From Mycolicibacterium rhodesiae (GTDB taxonomy: Bacteria > Actinomycetota > Actinomycetes > Mycobacteriales > Mycobacteriaceae), in assembly GCF_002086695.1 (NCBI RefSeq), contig NZ_MVIH01000002.1, forward strand, positions 434,001 through 498,000: DNA of 64,000 nt, read 5' to 3'. The position numbers were made by a program, and so were the translations under genes. How positions within the stretch are numbered: position 1 is the stretch's first letter; the number at the start of each line of letters is the position of its first letter. The notes beneath the pieces were generated by a model. The model did not search any database. It saw only the letters and a program-made list of their open reading frames with translations, and had not been told where the DNA came from. Shown piece after piece: positions 8,958 through 17,938 of the stretch.

Positions 8958-9806
8958 TCAACTCCGCGACGGATTCAGCACATCATCGGCGAAGCGGGCG
9001 ATACCGTCGAGCGCCTCCCGGGTGCGCCGCCATGGCATGACGATCATCCGGTCGATCCCCGCATCGGCCGCCCGGTGCACGTCTCCGGGTGAATCGGCGG
9101 GCGCGGACGTGGTCACCTCCGGTTTGCCGTCGCGGCCGTGCTCCGCCCACAGCGCCGAGAGCTTCCGCACCGATCCGGGGATCTGGTCGAGGTTGTGATT
9201 CATCGGAATCCAGCCCGACCCGAACCGCGCAACTCGGCGCAGAGCGGGCATTCCGTCACCGCCGACGTGGACCGGCGGGCCGCCCGGCTGGACGGGCTTG
9301 GGCTCGAACGCGACGGCGTCGAAATCGAAGAAGCGCCCGTGATGGGAGATGGTCGGCTCGATCCACAGCGCCCGGCACACTTCCAGTGCCTCGTCGACGC
9401 GGGCACCGCGGGTGCTGAAGTCCAGCCCGGCGGCGTCCCACTCCTCGCGCAGCCAACTGGCGCCGATACCGAAGTCGAACCGGCCGTCCGAAATGACGTC
9501 CAGCGTGGTGGCAGCGCGGGCGCTGACGAACGGGTGGCGCAGCCCGATGTTGTAGACGTAGGTGCCCAGGCGGATCGTGCTGGTCTGGCCCGCCAGATAC
9601 GACAGGTAGGCGATTGCGTCGAACATCGGCGTATGCGGCGGAATCGGCGGATGAGTGTCGCCGTGGTGCGGGCTGCCGGACATGTCGGCGGGCAGCACGA
9701 GGTGCTCGGGCAGCCACACCGACTCGTAGCCCAGTTCTTCGGCCCGCACCGTCAGGTCCCGCCACAGGCCGGGGTGAACGCCACCGAGTGGGATCCCGAA
9801 CTTCAC
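8958..9806 (-). CDS. LLM-class F420-dependent oxidoreductase
   Basis: A 282-residue luciferase-like TIM-barrel enzyme of the TIGR03619-like group. Recognisable pieces are the N-terminal FGIPLGGVHPG strand, WLPEHLVLP, IRLGTYVYNIGLRHP and GIGASWLREE, the last close to the F420/flavin pocket. It leads a two-gene operon with the SDR downstream (four-base gap) and is divergent from the adenylate cyclase gene. Cofactor use is inferred from the family in mycobacteria; the substrate is unknown. Confidence 0.88.
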   Translation of the reverse strand: MKFGIPLGGVHPGLWRDLTVRAEELGYESVWLPEHLVLPADMSGSPHHGDTHPPIPPHTPMFDAIAYLSYLAGQTSTIRLGTYVYNIGLRHPFVSARAATTLDVISDGRFDFGIGASWLREEWDAAGLDFSTRGARVDEALEVCRALWIEPTISHHGRFFDFDAVAFEPKPVQPGGPPVHVGGDGMPALRRVARFGSGWIPMNHNLDQIPGSVRKLSALWAEHGRDGKPEVTTSAPADSPGDVHRAADAGIDRMIVMPWRRTREALDGIARFADDVLNPSRS

Positions 9807-9889
9807 AGCGCGGATGTTACGCAGCGGACAGCGTCCTCGGAAGTATTACTCTCAGTTTCGGAGAGCGTGATTCTGCGAAGTCGTCCCAG

Positions 9890-9895
9890 TACCGT
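9890..9895 (+). promoter_or_regulatory. Candidate -10 for a leaderless adenylate cyclase transcript
   Basis: TACCGT lies eight bases before the ATG at 9904 and no ribosome site is present, the usual leaderless arrangement in mycobacteria. Confidence 0.45.
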
Positions 9896-9903
9896 TTGGG
9901 CCT

Positions 9904-11382
9904 ATGACGACGGCGAGCAGGTGGAAGGTCCGCTACGCCTCCGCGCTCGTCCTGGCCCAGATGCTGGCGGCCGTCGAACTGACCGCGCTGGTGTTGCCGC
10001 TGCGCCACGATCTGGTCGACGCCGCCGAGACGGTGTTCGGGACCGATACCTTGATCGCCTCCCTCATCTTGTCGGTTCTCGGTTTCGCCAGCACCATCGC
10101 CTACGCCGCCCTGGTCGTAGACCGCAAGCTGCGCTGGTTCACTGCCGGCGAGCAGCCCGACGCCGTCGACCTCCTGTTCGTCCGCCGGTTTCTGCGCAAC
10201 CAGTCCGCGTTTCTGGCGGCGATCTGGATGGTCAGTGGCACGGCACTGTTCGTCGTCAACCGCGACGGCGGCGCGGTGGCCGGCTGGCTGATCGGGATGT
10301 CGGTGCTGTTGGGTGCCACCACCTCAACCGGTGCGGCGCTGCTGTTCATCCAGCGCCCCATGCGCCCGATCACCGCCGCCGCAACCGTCAACCTCACCGG
10401 CCGGGACACCGCACCAGGGGTGCTGTCGCGGTTGCTGCTGATGTGGTTGATGAGCAGCGCGCTGCCGACGATCGGCATCGCCGTCGTGGTCATCATGCGA
10501 TCCAACGGCTGGATCATCCAGAAGTCCGCGTCGCTGGAGATCCCGGTGATCGTGCTCGCGGTGATCTCGATTTTCGTCGGGCTGCGCGGGATGGCCATCG
10601 TCGCGGTGTCCATCTCCGATCCGGTGCATGATCTCGTCGCCGCCATGGCCGAGGTCGAACGCGGCAACATGACGACGGCGGTCGACGTGTACGAGCGCTC
10701 TGAAATCGGCCGGCTGCAAAGCGGTTTCAACCGCATGGTGGCCGGACTCGCAGAACGTGATCGGCTGCGCGATCTCTTCGGGCGCCACGTCGGGACCGAT
10801 GTGGCCATCCGCGCGGTCAGCGACGCCGACACACTCACGGGTGAAGTTCGGGAGGCCGCGGTGCTGTTCGTCGACCTGGTCGGCTCGACGCAGTTGGCGC
10901 AAAGCAGTTCGCCGGCCGAGGTCGCCGGGGTGCTCAACGACTTCTTCCAGATCGTCGTCGATTCCGTCGACGAACGGCACGGGCTGATCAACAAGTTCCA
11001 GGGCGACGCGGTGCTGGCGGTCTTCGGTGCGCCCCTGCCGAGTGCCCGCGCGGCGTCCGATGCACTGGCGACCGCCCGCGCGCTGACGGTCGCGCTGCGC
11101 CGGCTTCCCGTCGTGGACTTCGGAATCGGGGTGTCGGCCGGGCGGGTGTTCGCCGGGAACATCGGCGCCGAACACCGCTACGAGTACACGGTGATCGGCG
11201 ATCCGGTCAACGAGGCTGCACGCCTTGCCGATCGGGCCAAGACCACCGGCGAACGCGCGTTGTGCTCGGATGTCGCACTGGCCGAGGCCGACCAGGCCGA
11301 GCGCGCGCACTGGGTCGAATACGCCTCGGAGGTGCTGCGCGGCCGCTTCGAGCCGACCCGAATGTCGGCGCCCGCAGCCTGA
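9904..11382 (+). CDS. Membrane-bound class III adenylate cyclase (HAMP-CHD)
   Basis: A 492-residue protein like the Rv1318c/Rv1319c/Rv1320c/Rv3645 group, which makes cAMP at the membrane. About six transmembrane helices occupy residues 8-240, followed by a HAMP linker (about 240-290) and the catalytic domain. Both metal-binding aspartates are visible (Asp324 in FVDLVGS, Asp368 in FQGDAV). So are the adenine-specifying Lys of NKFQGD, the Asp of VIGDPVNEAAR, and its Asn and Arg transition-state residues, so the enzyme should be active. The membrane part has no known sensor domain. It is divergent from an F420 oxidoreductase and has no obvious partner. Confidence 0.92.
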   Translation: MTTASRWKVRYASALVLAQMLAAVELTALVLPLRHDLVDAAETVFGTDTLIASLILSVLGFASTIAYAALVVDRKLRWFTAGEQPDAVDLLFVRRFLRNQSAFLAAIWMVSGTALFVVNRDGGAVAGWLIGMSVLLGATTSTGAALLFIQRPMRPITAAATVNLTGRDTAPGVLSRLLLMWLMSSALPTIGIAVVVIMRSNGWIIQKSASLEIPVIVLAVISIFVGLRGMAIVAVSISDPVHDLVAAMAEVERGNMTTAVDVYERSEIGRLQSGFNRMVAGLAERDRLRDLFGRHVGTDVAIRAVSDADTLTGEVREAAVLFVDLVGSTQLAQSSSPAEVAGVLNDFFQIVVDSVDERHGLINKFQGDAVLAVFGAPLPSARAASDALATARALTVALRRLPVVDFGIGVSAGRVFAGNIGAEHRYEYTVIGDPVNEAARLADRAKTTGERALCSDVALAEADQAERAHWVEYASEVLRGRFEPTRMSAPAA

Positions 11383-11475
11383 ATTCCGCCGATCCCTTGT
11401 GCCGACCGCGGCATCGGGTGAATGGTGGGGCTGTAGTCCGATTTGCGCGCCTACGCGCGCGGGGGAAGGTTTGTC

Positions 11476-13602
11476 ATGGCAGACAAGACGAACACTTCGC
11501 AGGCCGCTCGACCGGCTCCCGCCGCGGACAGTCCGGCCGCCATACGCAACGTCGTGCTCGTCGGCCCGTCCGGCGCAGGCAAGACCACCCTCGTCGAAAG
11601 CCTCCTGGTCGCCTCCGGCGTGCTGCCGCGGGCGGGGTCGGTGGTCGACGGCACCACGGTGTGCGACTTCGACGACGCGGCCATCCGCCAACAACGCTCG
11701 GTTGTGCTTGCACTGGCACCCATCCCGCACGACGGCATCAAGGTCAACCTGATCGACACCCCGGGCTACGCCGACTTCGTCGGTGAACTGCGGGCCGGCC
11801 TGCGCGCCGCCGAGTGCGCATTGTTCGTGATCGCCGCGAACGACGGCGTCGACGAGGCCACCAAGCGGCTGTGGCATGAATGTGACGACGTCGGAATGCC
11901 ACGCGCGGTGGCGATCACCAAACTGGATCACGCCCGCGCGAACTACGACACCGCGCTGCGTGCCGCTCAGGATGCCTTCGGCGACAAGGTTCTACCGCTG
12001 TACCTGCCCACCGAGACAGGTCTGGTCGGGTTGCTGTCGGGCAGCCAGTACGACTACCGCGACGGCACGCGTACCGTCCACCCCCCAGACGACGGCTACT
12101 CCAACCGGATCGAGGAGCATCGCGGCACCCTGATCGAAGGCATCATCGAGGAGTCCGAGGACGAATCGCTGATGGAGCGTTATCTCGGTGGTGAGGTGAT
12201 CGACGAGGCCGTGCTGATCTCCGACTTGGAGAAGGCCGTCGCGCGTGGGTCGTTCTTCCCCGTCATCCCCGTGTGCAGCGGCACCGGGGTCGGGACCGTC
12301 GAGCTGCTGGAAGTCGCGACCCGCGGGTTCCCGTCGCCACCCGAGCATGTTCTGCCCGAGGTTTACACCACCCACGGTGCGGCCCGCAATGGACTGTCCT
12401 GCGATCCGGACGGACCGCTGCTGGCCGAGGTGGTCAAAACGACGTCGGACCCCTATGTCGGCAGGGTCAGCCTGGTTCGGGTGTTCTCCGGCACCATCAG
12501 GCCCGACACGACAGTGCATGTGTCGGGCCATTTTTCGGCCTTCTTCGAGGCGAACACCCACGCCGACCACGACGAAGACGAACGCATCGGCACACTGTCG
12601 TTCCCGCTGGGCAAGCAGCAGCGCCCAGCCGCGCAGGTCGTGGCGGGTGACATCTGCGCAATCGGGCGGCTCACCCGTGCCGAGACCGGAGACACGTTGT
12701 CGGATAAGGCCGATCCGCTGCTGCTCAAGCCGTGGACGATGCCGGAGCCGCTGCTGCCGGTGGCGATCGCCGCGCGCGCCAAGACCGACGAGGACAAGCT
12801 CTCCGTCGGCTTGCAGCGGCTCGCCGCCGAGGACCCGACGCTGCGCATCGAGCAGAACCCGGAAACCCACCAGATCGTGTTGTGGTGCATGGGCGAAGCA
12901 CACTCCAGCGTGGTGCTCGACGCGCTGGCGAACCGTTACGGCGTCAACGTCGACACCGTCGAGGTTCGCATCCCGTTGCGCGAAACGTTCTCCGGCCCGG
13001 CCAAGGGCCACGGCCGCCACGTCAAACAGTCCGGCGGACACGGCCAGTTCGCGGTGTGCGACATCGAAGTGGAACCGCTGCCGCAGGGCGGTGGCTTCGA
13101 GTTCGTCGACAAGGTCGTCGGCGGCGCGGTTCCCCGACAGTTCATCCCGAGCGTGGAGAAGGGTGTGCGCGCACAGATGGAGCGCGGCGTGCACGGCGGC
13201 TACCCGGTCGTCGACATCCGGGTGACGCTGGTCGACGGCAAGGCGCACAGCGTCGACTCCTCCGACATGGCGTTCCAGATGGCCGGCGGGCTGGCGCTGC
13301 GGGAGGCAGCCGCGGCGACCCGCATCGATCTGCTCGAACCGGTCGACGAGGTCACCATCGACGTGCCCGACGATCTCGTCGGTGCGGTCATGGGCGATCT
13401 GTCCGCCCGGCGGGGCCGGGTGCTGGGCACCGAGCAGGCCCGGGAGAACCACACTCTGATCCGGGCGGAGGTGCCACAGGCGGAGCTGACCAGATACGCG
13501 ATCGACATGCGCAGCCTCAGCCACGGCGCCGCATCGTTCACCCGGTCGTTCGCCCGCTACGAGCCGATGCCGGAAACCGCTGCGGCGAAGGTCCAGGTCT
13601 AG
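11476..13602 (+). CDS. fusA2: Elongation factor G-like protein EF-G2
   Basis: A 708-residue translational GTPase related to EF-G, matching mycobacterial FusA2 (Rv0120c type). The P-loop GPSGAGKT is at residues 30-37, G3 is DTPG at 94-97 and G4 is TKLD at 148-151. The switch I region lacks the RGITI signature of true EF-G and reads RQQRSV at 71-76. EF-G2 of M. smegmatis was reported to bind GTP without ribosome-stimulated hydrolysis, so a role other than ordinary translocation is likely. The start is ATG 11476, preceded by GGGGGAAGG. Tetracycline-resistance-type proteins of the same superfamily are less similar. Confidence 0.9.
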   Translation: MADKTNTSQAARPAPAADSPAAIRNVVLVGPSGAGKTTLVESLLVASGVLPRAGSVVDGTTVCDFDDAAIRQQRSVVLALAPIPHDGIKVNLIDTPGYADFVGELRAGLRAAECALFVIAANDGVDEATKRLWHECDDVGMPRAVAITKLDHARANYDTALRAAQDAFGDKVLPLYLPTETGLVGLLSGSQYDYRDGTRTVHPPDDGYSNRIEEHRGTLIEGIIEESEDESLMERYLGGEVIDEAVLISDLEKAVARGSFFPVIPVCSGTGVGTVELLEVATRGFPSPPEHVLPEVYTTHGAARNGLSCDPDGPLLAEVVKTTSDPYVGRVSLVRVFSGTIRPDTTVHVSGHFSAFFEANTHADHDEDERIGTLSFPLGKQQRPAAQVVAGDICAIGRLTRAETGDTLSDKADPLLLKPWTMPEPLLPVAIAARAKTDEDKLSVGLQRLAAEDPTLRIEQNPETHQIVLWCMGEAHSSVVLDALANRYGVNVDTVEVRIPLRETFSGPAKGHGRHVKQSGGHGQFAVCDIEVEPLPQGGGFEFVDKVVGGAVPRQFIPSVEKGVRAQMERGVHGGYPVVDIRVTLVDGKAHSVDSSDMAFQMAGGLALREAAAATRIDLLEPVDEVTIDVPDDLVGAVMGDLSARRGRVLGTEQARENHTLIRAEVPQAELTRYAIDMRSLSHGAASFTRSFARYEPMPETAAAKVQV

Positions 13603-13614
13603 CCTCGCGCGCGG

Positions 13615-13620
13615 TAACGT
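13615..13620 (+). promoter_or_regulatory. Candidate -10 for a leaderless thioesterase transcript
   Basis: TAACGT stands eight bases before ATG 13629 and there is no Shine-Dalgarno sequence. Confidence 0.4.
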
Positions 13621-13628
13621 CGTTCTCC

Positions 13629-14012
13629 ATGACCGCACCGCGTTCGCTTCGGGAGTTGTTCGACCAGCTCGGGCTGCGGGTCGTCGAAGCCACGGACGAC
13701 ACCGTCGTGCTGGAGATGCCGGTGGACGAGCGCACGACAAACACCGCGGGTGGGTTGCAGGGCGGTCTCATCGCCACGATGGCTGATGTGGCCGCGGGGC
13801 AGTTGGCATCGCGCGCGACCCCGTTCGGGTTCGGCATCGCGACCACCGACTTGTTCGTCCGCTATCTGCGGCCGATCAAGGTCGGCCCGGCCCGCGCGGT
13901 CGCAAAGATCCTGCGCACCGGCAAGCGTTCGGTGGTGGTGCAGGTGGACATCCATCGCGGCGAGGACAACGAACTGGCCGCCACCAGCACGATCAACTTC
14001 GCCGCGGTCTGA
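13629..14012 (+). CDS. PaaI-family hotdog thioesterase
   Basis: A 127-residue single-hotdog acyl-CoA thioesterase. The segment NTAGGLQGGLIATMADVAAG at residues 38-57 is the conserved PaaI motif, with the Gly-Gly turn and the Asp of MADVA at the catalytic helix. TDLFVRYLRP forms the core strand. Such enzymes hydrolyse small or aromatic acyl-CoA esters, often to release trapped CoA. It faces a second thioesterase gene across three bases (convergent). Confidence 0.87.
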   Translation: MTAPRSLRELFDQLGLRVVEATDDTVVLEMPVDERTTNTAGGLQGGLIATMADVAAGQLASRATPFGFGIATTDLFVRYLRPIKVGPARAVAKILRTGKRSVVVQVDIHRGEDNELAATSTINFAAV

Positions 14013-14015
14013 GGG

Positions 14016-14801
14016 TCACCCGATGCCGGCGCCGGGCCGCACGGTCAAACTCTGCGACACCGCACCAATCGGGCCGGTCTTGTCGTGAATGATGCTGTGC
14101 GTCAGGCCGATTCCACTCGGCCCGATCGACACCGCGGTGTCGAAACCCACCCAGTCGCCGGCCGGCTCGGCGAAGAAGTGGGCGGTGAGGTCCAGATTCG
14201 GGAAAGCCACCTCGCGCGGATCCACCAGGACCGTCATGCCGTTGGCGATGTCGAGCAGTCCCGCCACGCGGGCCAGCGGACTCACCTGCTCGCCGTCGAG
14301 CAGCGGTACCGCGGTGCGCACCCAGTAGACGGCTCGGCTCGGCCGCTCCTGGGCACGTCGCACCTCGGCCGACGCGATGAAGCCGCCCGGCCACACCGCA
14401 CTCGGATCCCATCGCGGTAAGTCCGCCGCCGGCGGGATCGGCCGCAGGCCGCTGCCGCGTAGCGCCGACGTGTCGTAGCTCTTCATCAGCCAGGCTCGCG
14501 CCAGCACCACCGCACGGTCCTGGTGGGTCAGGGTGGCTTCGACGAGCTCGATGGTGCGGCCCGGCCGCAGCACCCGAACGCTGATCTGGGCGACGGCATC
14601 GACGGGCACCGTGCCGAGGATGTCGTAGCTGAGCCGCGCCACCACCAGGTGGTCGTTGCCTCGGGCGTCGCGGTCGGTCTCGATGGCGTGCGCTAGCAGT
14701 CCGAACGACGGGGCGATGTGCTGTTCGGCGAGGTTCCACGCGCCGCCGGCATGCTCGCTGGCCCGGTAGGAGTGATCGGACACTCGGCTGAAGTACGACA
14801 T
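14016..14801 (-). CDS. TesB-like double-hotdog thioesterase family protein
   Basis: A 261-residue protein with two hotdog repeats, like TesB-type acyl-CoA thioesterases of actinobacteria. The first repeat contains GLLAHAIE and LSYDILGTVPV, and the second has WVRTAVPLLDGEQVSPL and the conserved FPNLDLTAHF strand. It lies opposite a TetR gene, sharing a 119-base upstream region that holds a perfect palindrome. A paralogue of the same architecture is at 47626-48459. The exact acyl chain length preference is not visible. Confidence 0.8.
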   Translation of the reverse strand: MSYFSRVSDHSYRASEHAGGAWNLAEQHIAPSFGLLAHAIETDRDARGNDHLVVARLSYDILGTVPVDAVAQISVRVLRPGRTIELVEATLTHQDRAVVLARAWLMKSYDTSALRGSGLRPIPPAADLPRWDPSAVWPGGFIASAEVRRAQERPSRAVYWVRTAVPLLDGEQVSPLARVAGLLDIANGMTVLVDPREVAFPNLDLTAHFFAEPAGDWVGFDTAVSIGPSGIGLTHSIIHDKTGPIGAVSQSLTVRPGAGIG

Positions 14802-14897
14802 TCGCGCGACGGTACCGCCCTACTCGTCGAGGAGATCTCCGTGCTCCGGTTATCCACTCAGCGCAGAGTCGAGAACCAACCTCTGGTGCCGAGCGAT

Positions 14898-14917
14898 TAT
14901 GTATGGTTACATACATA
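14898..14917. promoter_or_regulatory. Perfect 8-4-8 palindrome upstream of tetR/molybdoenzyme operon
   Basis: The arms TATGTATG and CATACATA flank GTTA, ending three bases before the TetR ATG at 14921. Its position suggests an autoregulatory operator covering the transcription start of the TetR/molybdoenzyme operon. It may also control the divergent thioesterase. Confidence 0.7.
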
Positions 14918-14920
14918 GGC

Positions 14921-15520
14921 ATGACGAGCCCCCGCGAGCGGATGGTCGCCTCGGCCGCACTGTTGATCCGCGAGCGCGGAGCACAGTCCACGGCGATCGC
15001 CGACGTCCTGGCACACAGCGGGGCACCTCGCGGCTCGGCGTACCATTACTTCCCCGGCGGACGCGCCCAATTGCTCGGTGAGGCAGTCGATTACGTCGCG
15101 GACTTTGTCGCAGACAAGTTGGCCAAGGCCTCCAGCAGCCTCGAGATGCTCGACGGGCTGACCCGCTTCTATCGCAAGAACCTGCTCGAGACCGATTACC
15201 GCGCCGGCTGCCCGGTGGTGGCCGTCGCCGTCGAATCCGGCGAGCCGGGCAACGCCAACCCGGTGATCGAGCGAGCCGCCGAGGCGTTCACCCGCTGGAA
15301 CGACCTGATCGCCCAGCGCTTGATCGCCGACGGAATCGCGAAGGACCGCGCCGAGGAGATCGCGGTGACCACGACCGCCGCGTTGGAAGGTGCCATCGTG
15401 CTCGCCCGCGCGGCGCGCGACACCAAACCGCTCGACATCGTCCATCGGCAACTGCGCGACCTACTCGAAGCCGAACTGCCCACCCGTCGAACGACCGATC
15501 AAGCGGCGCAGCCGCGATGA
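14921..15520 (+). CDS. TetR-family transcriptional regulator
   Basis: A 199-residue TetR protein, HTH at about residues 8-50 with the variant recognition sequence PRGSAYHYFPGG, resembling LfrR/YxaF-type repressors. The ATG at 14921 is preferred over one at 14903 because the earlier one lies inside the palindrome that is probably the operator. Its last codon overlaps the reading frame of the following molybdoenzyme region (ATGA at 15517), so the regulator and enzyme are co-transcribed and the enzyme is its likely target. Confidence 0.88.
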   Translation: MTSPRERMVASAALLIRERGAQSTAIADVLAHSGAPRGSAYHYFPGGRAQLLGEAVDYVADFVADKLAKASSSLEMLDGLTRFYRKNLLETDYRAGCPVVAVAVESGEPGNANPVIERAAEAFTRWNDLIAQRLIADGIAKDRAEEIAVTTTAALEGAIVLARAARDTKPLDIVHRQLRDLLEAELPTRRTTDQAAQPR

Positions 15521-15549
15521 GGAGTTCGACCATGGACCTAGGAGATCCG

Positions 15550-17811
15550 ATGTCCGCTGACTGGCAACCAACCGCCTGCATCCTCTGCGAATGCAACTGC
15601 GGCATCGTGGTGCAAACCAGCGTCCAGGACGGGGTCCGCACCCTGGCCCGCATCCGCGGTGACAAGGACAACCCCGCCTCGCAGGGCTACACCTGCAACA
15701 AGGCGCTGCGACTTGACCACTATCAGAACAACCGGGCGCGGCTGACGTCTCCCATGCGGCGCAGGCCCGACGGCACTTACGAGGAAATCGATTGGGACAC
15801 CGCGATCACCGAGATCGCGGAGGGTTTCCGCGGGATCGCCGACGCCTACGGCGGGGAGAAGATCTTCTATTACGGTGGCGGCGGTCAGGGCAATCACCTC
15901 GGTGGCGCCTACAGCGGCGCCTTCCTCAAGCTGCTCGGTTCGAGGTACCGGTCGAATGCCCTTGCGCAGGAGAAGACCGGCGAGGCCTGGGTGGACTTCC
16001 AGCTGTACGGCGGGCACACCCGCGGCGAGTTCGAGCACGCCGAGGTCTCGGTGTTCGTCGGCAAGAACCCGTGGATGTCGCAGAGCTTTCCGCGCGCTCG
16101 TACTGTACTCAACGACATCGCCAAGGATCCGGCCCGCTCGATGGTCGTCATCGACCCGGTGCTCACCGACACCGCCAAGATGGCGGACTTCCACCTCCGG
16201 GTTCGGCCCGGCACCGACGCCTGGTGCCTGGCAGCGCTGGCTGCGGTGCTCGTGCAGGAAAACCTCTGCGATGACGCGTTTCTCGCCGAGCATGTGCACG
16301 GTGCCGACGAGGTGCACGCGGTGCTGGCGACGGTGCCGATCGCCGAGTACGCCGAACGCAGCGGGGTTGACGAGGAGCTCCTGCGCGCCGCGGCCCGTCG
16401 CATCGCCGGAGCCGATTCGGTCGCGGTCTTCGAAGACCTCGGCGTGCAACAGGCACCCAACAGCACCCTGTGCTCCTACCTCAACAAGCTGCTGTGGATT
16501 CTGACCGGTAGCTTCGCCAAACCCGGTGGACAGCATCTGCATTCGTCGTTCGCGCCGTTATTCAGCCTCAGTGGCGTCGGACGCTCCCCGGTGACCGGTG
16601 CGCCGATCATCGCCGGGCTGGTGCCGTCCAACGTGGTACCCGAGGAAATCCTGACCGACCATCCCGACCGCTTCCGCGCGATGATCGTCGAGAGCGCCAA
16701 CCCGGCACACTCCATCGCCGACTCGGAGAACTGCCGCGCCGCGTTCGAATCGCTGGAACTGCTGGTGGTGATCGACGTGGCGATGACCGAGACGGCGCGG
16801 CTCGCCCACTATGTGCTGCCCGCAGCCAACCAGTTCGAGAAGCCGGAAGCCACCTTCTTCAATTTCGAGTTCCCGCGCAACGAGTTTCATCTGCGTCACC
16901 GGCTTTTCGAGCCGACCCCGGGCACGCTGCCCGAGCCTGAGATCTGGGCGCGGCTGGTTCGCGCGCTCGGCGTGATCAACGGCGACGACCTGCGCCCGCT
17001 GCGCGAGGCCGCCAGACAGGGCCGTGACGCCTACACCCGAGCCTTCTTCGCCGAGCTCGCCGCGAACCCGGCGCTGGGCAAGGCGTTGCCCTTTGTGCTG
17101 TACGAAACGCTCGGACCAACGCTGCCCGACGGGTTGGCCGGTGCGGCCGCACTGTGGGGGTTGGCGCAGAAGGCGGCGGTCACGTATCCGGAGGCGGTTC
17201 GCCGGGCCGGGCACGCAGACGGTAACGCCTTGTTCGATGCGATCCTGGCCGGCAAGTCCGGGGTGACGTTCAGCGTGCACGAGTACGCCGACGACTGGGC
17301 GTTGATCAGTCACCCCGACCGCAAGATCGCTCTGGTGATCCCGGAGATGCTCGACGACATCCGCGCGCTGGCCGACGAGCGCCCGGAGCTGACCGACCCG
17401 GAGTTCCCGATCGTGTTGTCCGCCGGCGAGCGCCGGGCCTTCACCGCCAACGACATCCTGCGGGATCCGTCCTGGCGCAAGCGCGACGCCGACGGTGCTT
17501 TGCGTGTCAGCGTCGAAGACGCCGCGGCACTCGGTCTGGTCGACGGCGGGCGCGTCCGGATCACCACCGCCGCGGGCAGCGCCGAGGCCACCGTGGAGAT
17601 CAGCGAGACCATGATGGCCGGGCACGCCGCACTGCCCAACGGTTTCGGTCTCGACTACGTCGACGCCGACGGGCAGCGCCGGGTTCCCGGTGTCGCACCC
17701 AATGCGCTCACCTCCACTGATTGGCGCGATCCTTACGCCGGGACGCCCTGGCACAAACACGTCCCGGCCCGGCTGGAAGCGGTGTCGTCGGAGCTCGTCA
17801 CGGCCAGATAA
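15550..17811 (+). CDS. Molybdopterin-dependent oxidoreductase (formate dehydrogenase/BisC-like)
   Basis: A 753-residue DMSO-reductase-family protein. An N-terminal 4Fe-4S site is formed by Cys10, Cys13, Cys17 and Cys49. The molybdopterin domains follow, including the KNPWMSQSFPRAR and ESANPAHS segments and the C-terminal aspartate-decarboxylase-like fold containing NGFGLDYVDADG. The start at 15550 has AGGAG five bases upstream; two earlier in-frame ATGs (15517, 15532) lack one. No signal peptide, so cytoplasmic. No small subunit or accessory gene is adjacent, unlike typical formate dehydrogenases. The substrate is unknown. It is coupled to the TetR upstream. Confidence 0.87.
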   Translation: MSADWQPTACILCECNCGIVVQTSVQDGVRTLARIRGDKDNPASQGYTCNKALRLDHYQNNRARLTSPMRRRPDGTYEEIDWDTAITEIAEGFRGIADAYGGEKIFYYGGGGQGNHLGGAYSGAFLKLLGSRYRSNALAQEKTGEAWVDFQLYGGHTRGEFEHAEVSVFVGKNPWMSQSFPRARTVLNDIAKDPARSMVVIDPVLTDTAKMADFHLRVRPGTDAWCLAALAAVLVQENLCDDAFLAEHVHGADEVHAVLATVPIAEYAERSGVDEELLRAAARRIAGADSVAVFEDLGVQQAPNSTLCSYLNKLLWILTGSFAKPGGQHLHSSFAPLFSLSGVGRSPVTGAPIIAGLVPSNVVPEEILTDHPDRFRAMIVESANPAHSIADSENCRAAFESLELLVVIDVAMTETARLAHYVLPAANQFEKPEATFFNFEFPRNEFHLRHRLFEPTPGTLPEPEIWARLVRALGVINGDDLRPLREAARQGRDAYTRAFFAELAANPALGKALPFVLYETLGPTLPDGLAGAAALWGLAQKAAVTYPEAVRRAGHADGNALFDAILAGKSGVTFSVHEYADDWALISHPDRKIALVIPEMLDDIRALADERPELTDPEFPIVLSAGERRAFTANDILRDPSWRKRDADGALRVSVEDAAALGLVDGGRVRITTAAGSAEATVEISETMMAGHAALPNGFGLDYVDADGQRRVPGVAPNALTSTDWRDPYAGTPWHKHVPARLEAVSSELVTAR

Positions 17812-17824
17812 GCGGCATCATCGC

Positions 17825-17847
17825 AAAGTAAATTGCGTGATTTATTG
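17825..17847. promoter_or_regulatory. Operator copy 1 of a two-site pair (AAAGTAAAT-N7-TTTAyTG)
   Basis: AAAGTAAAT, a seven-base spacer, then TTTATTG. It overlaps the -35 region of a candidate promoter (TTGCGG, 18 bases, TATGTT at 17869-17874) for the enoyl-CoA hydratase gene. The same sequence with the same spacing occurs at 19593-19615 next to the convergent TetR gene. Confidence 0.65.
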
Positions 17848-17938
17848 CGGCCGGCGCGTGAATCCCGTTATGTTGCACCCGTAGCGCTGCCAGTCGGTGT
17901 CGGCAGCATCATTGCGTGCATGACGGGAGCTGCGCACC

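Noticed and set aside
10324..11931. Long open frame antisense to the adenylate cyclase and EF-G2
   Set aside because: It is a GC-rich shadow of real genes on the other strand, with His/Arg/Asp-rich low-complexity translation and no family motif.
11992..13740. 582-codon antisense frame over EF-G2
   Set aside because: Complement of a well-conserved GTPase gene; codon pattern is the mirror of the real frame.
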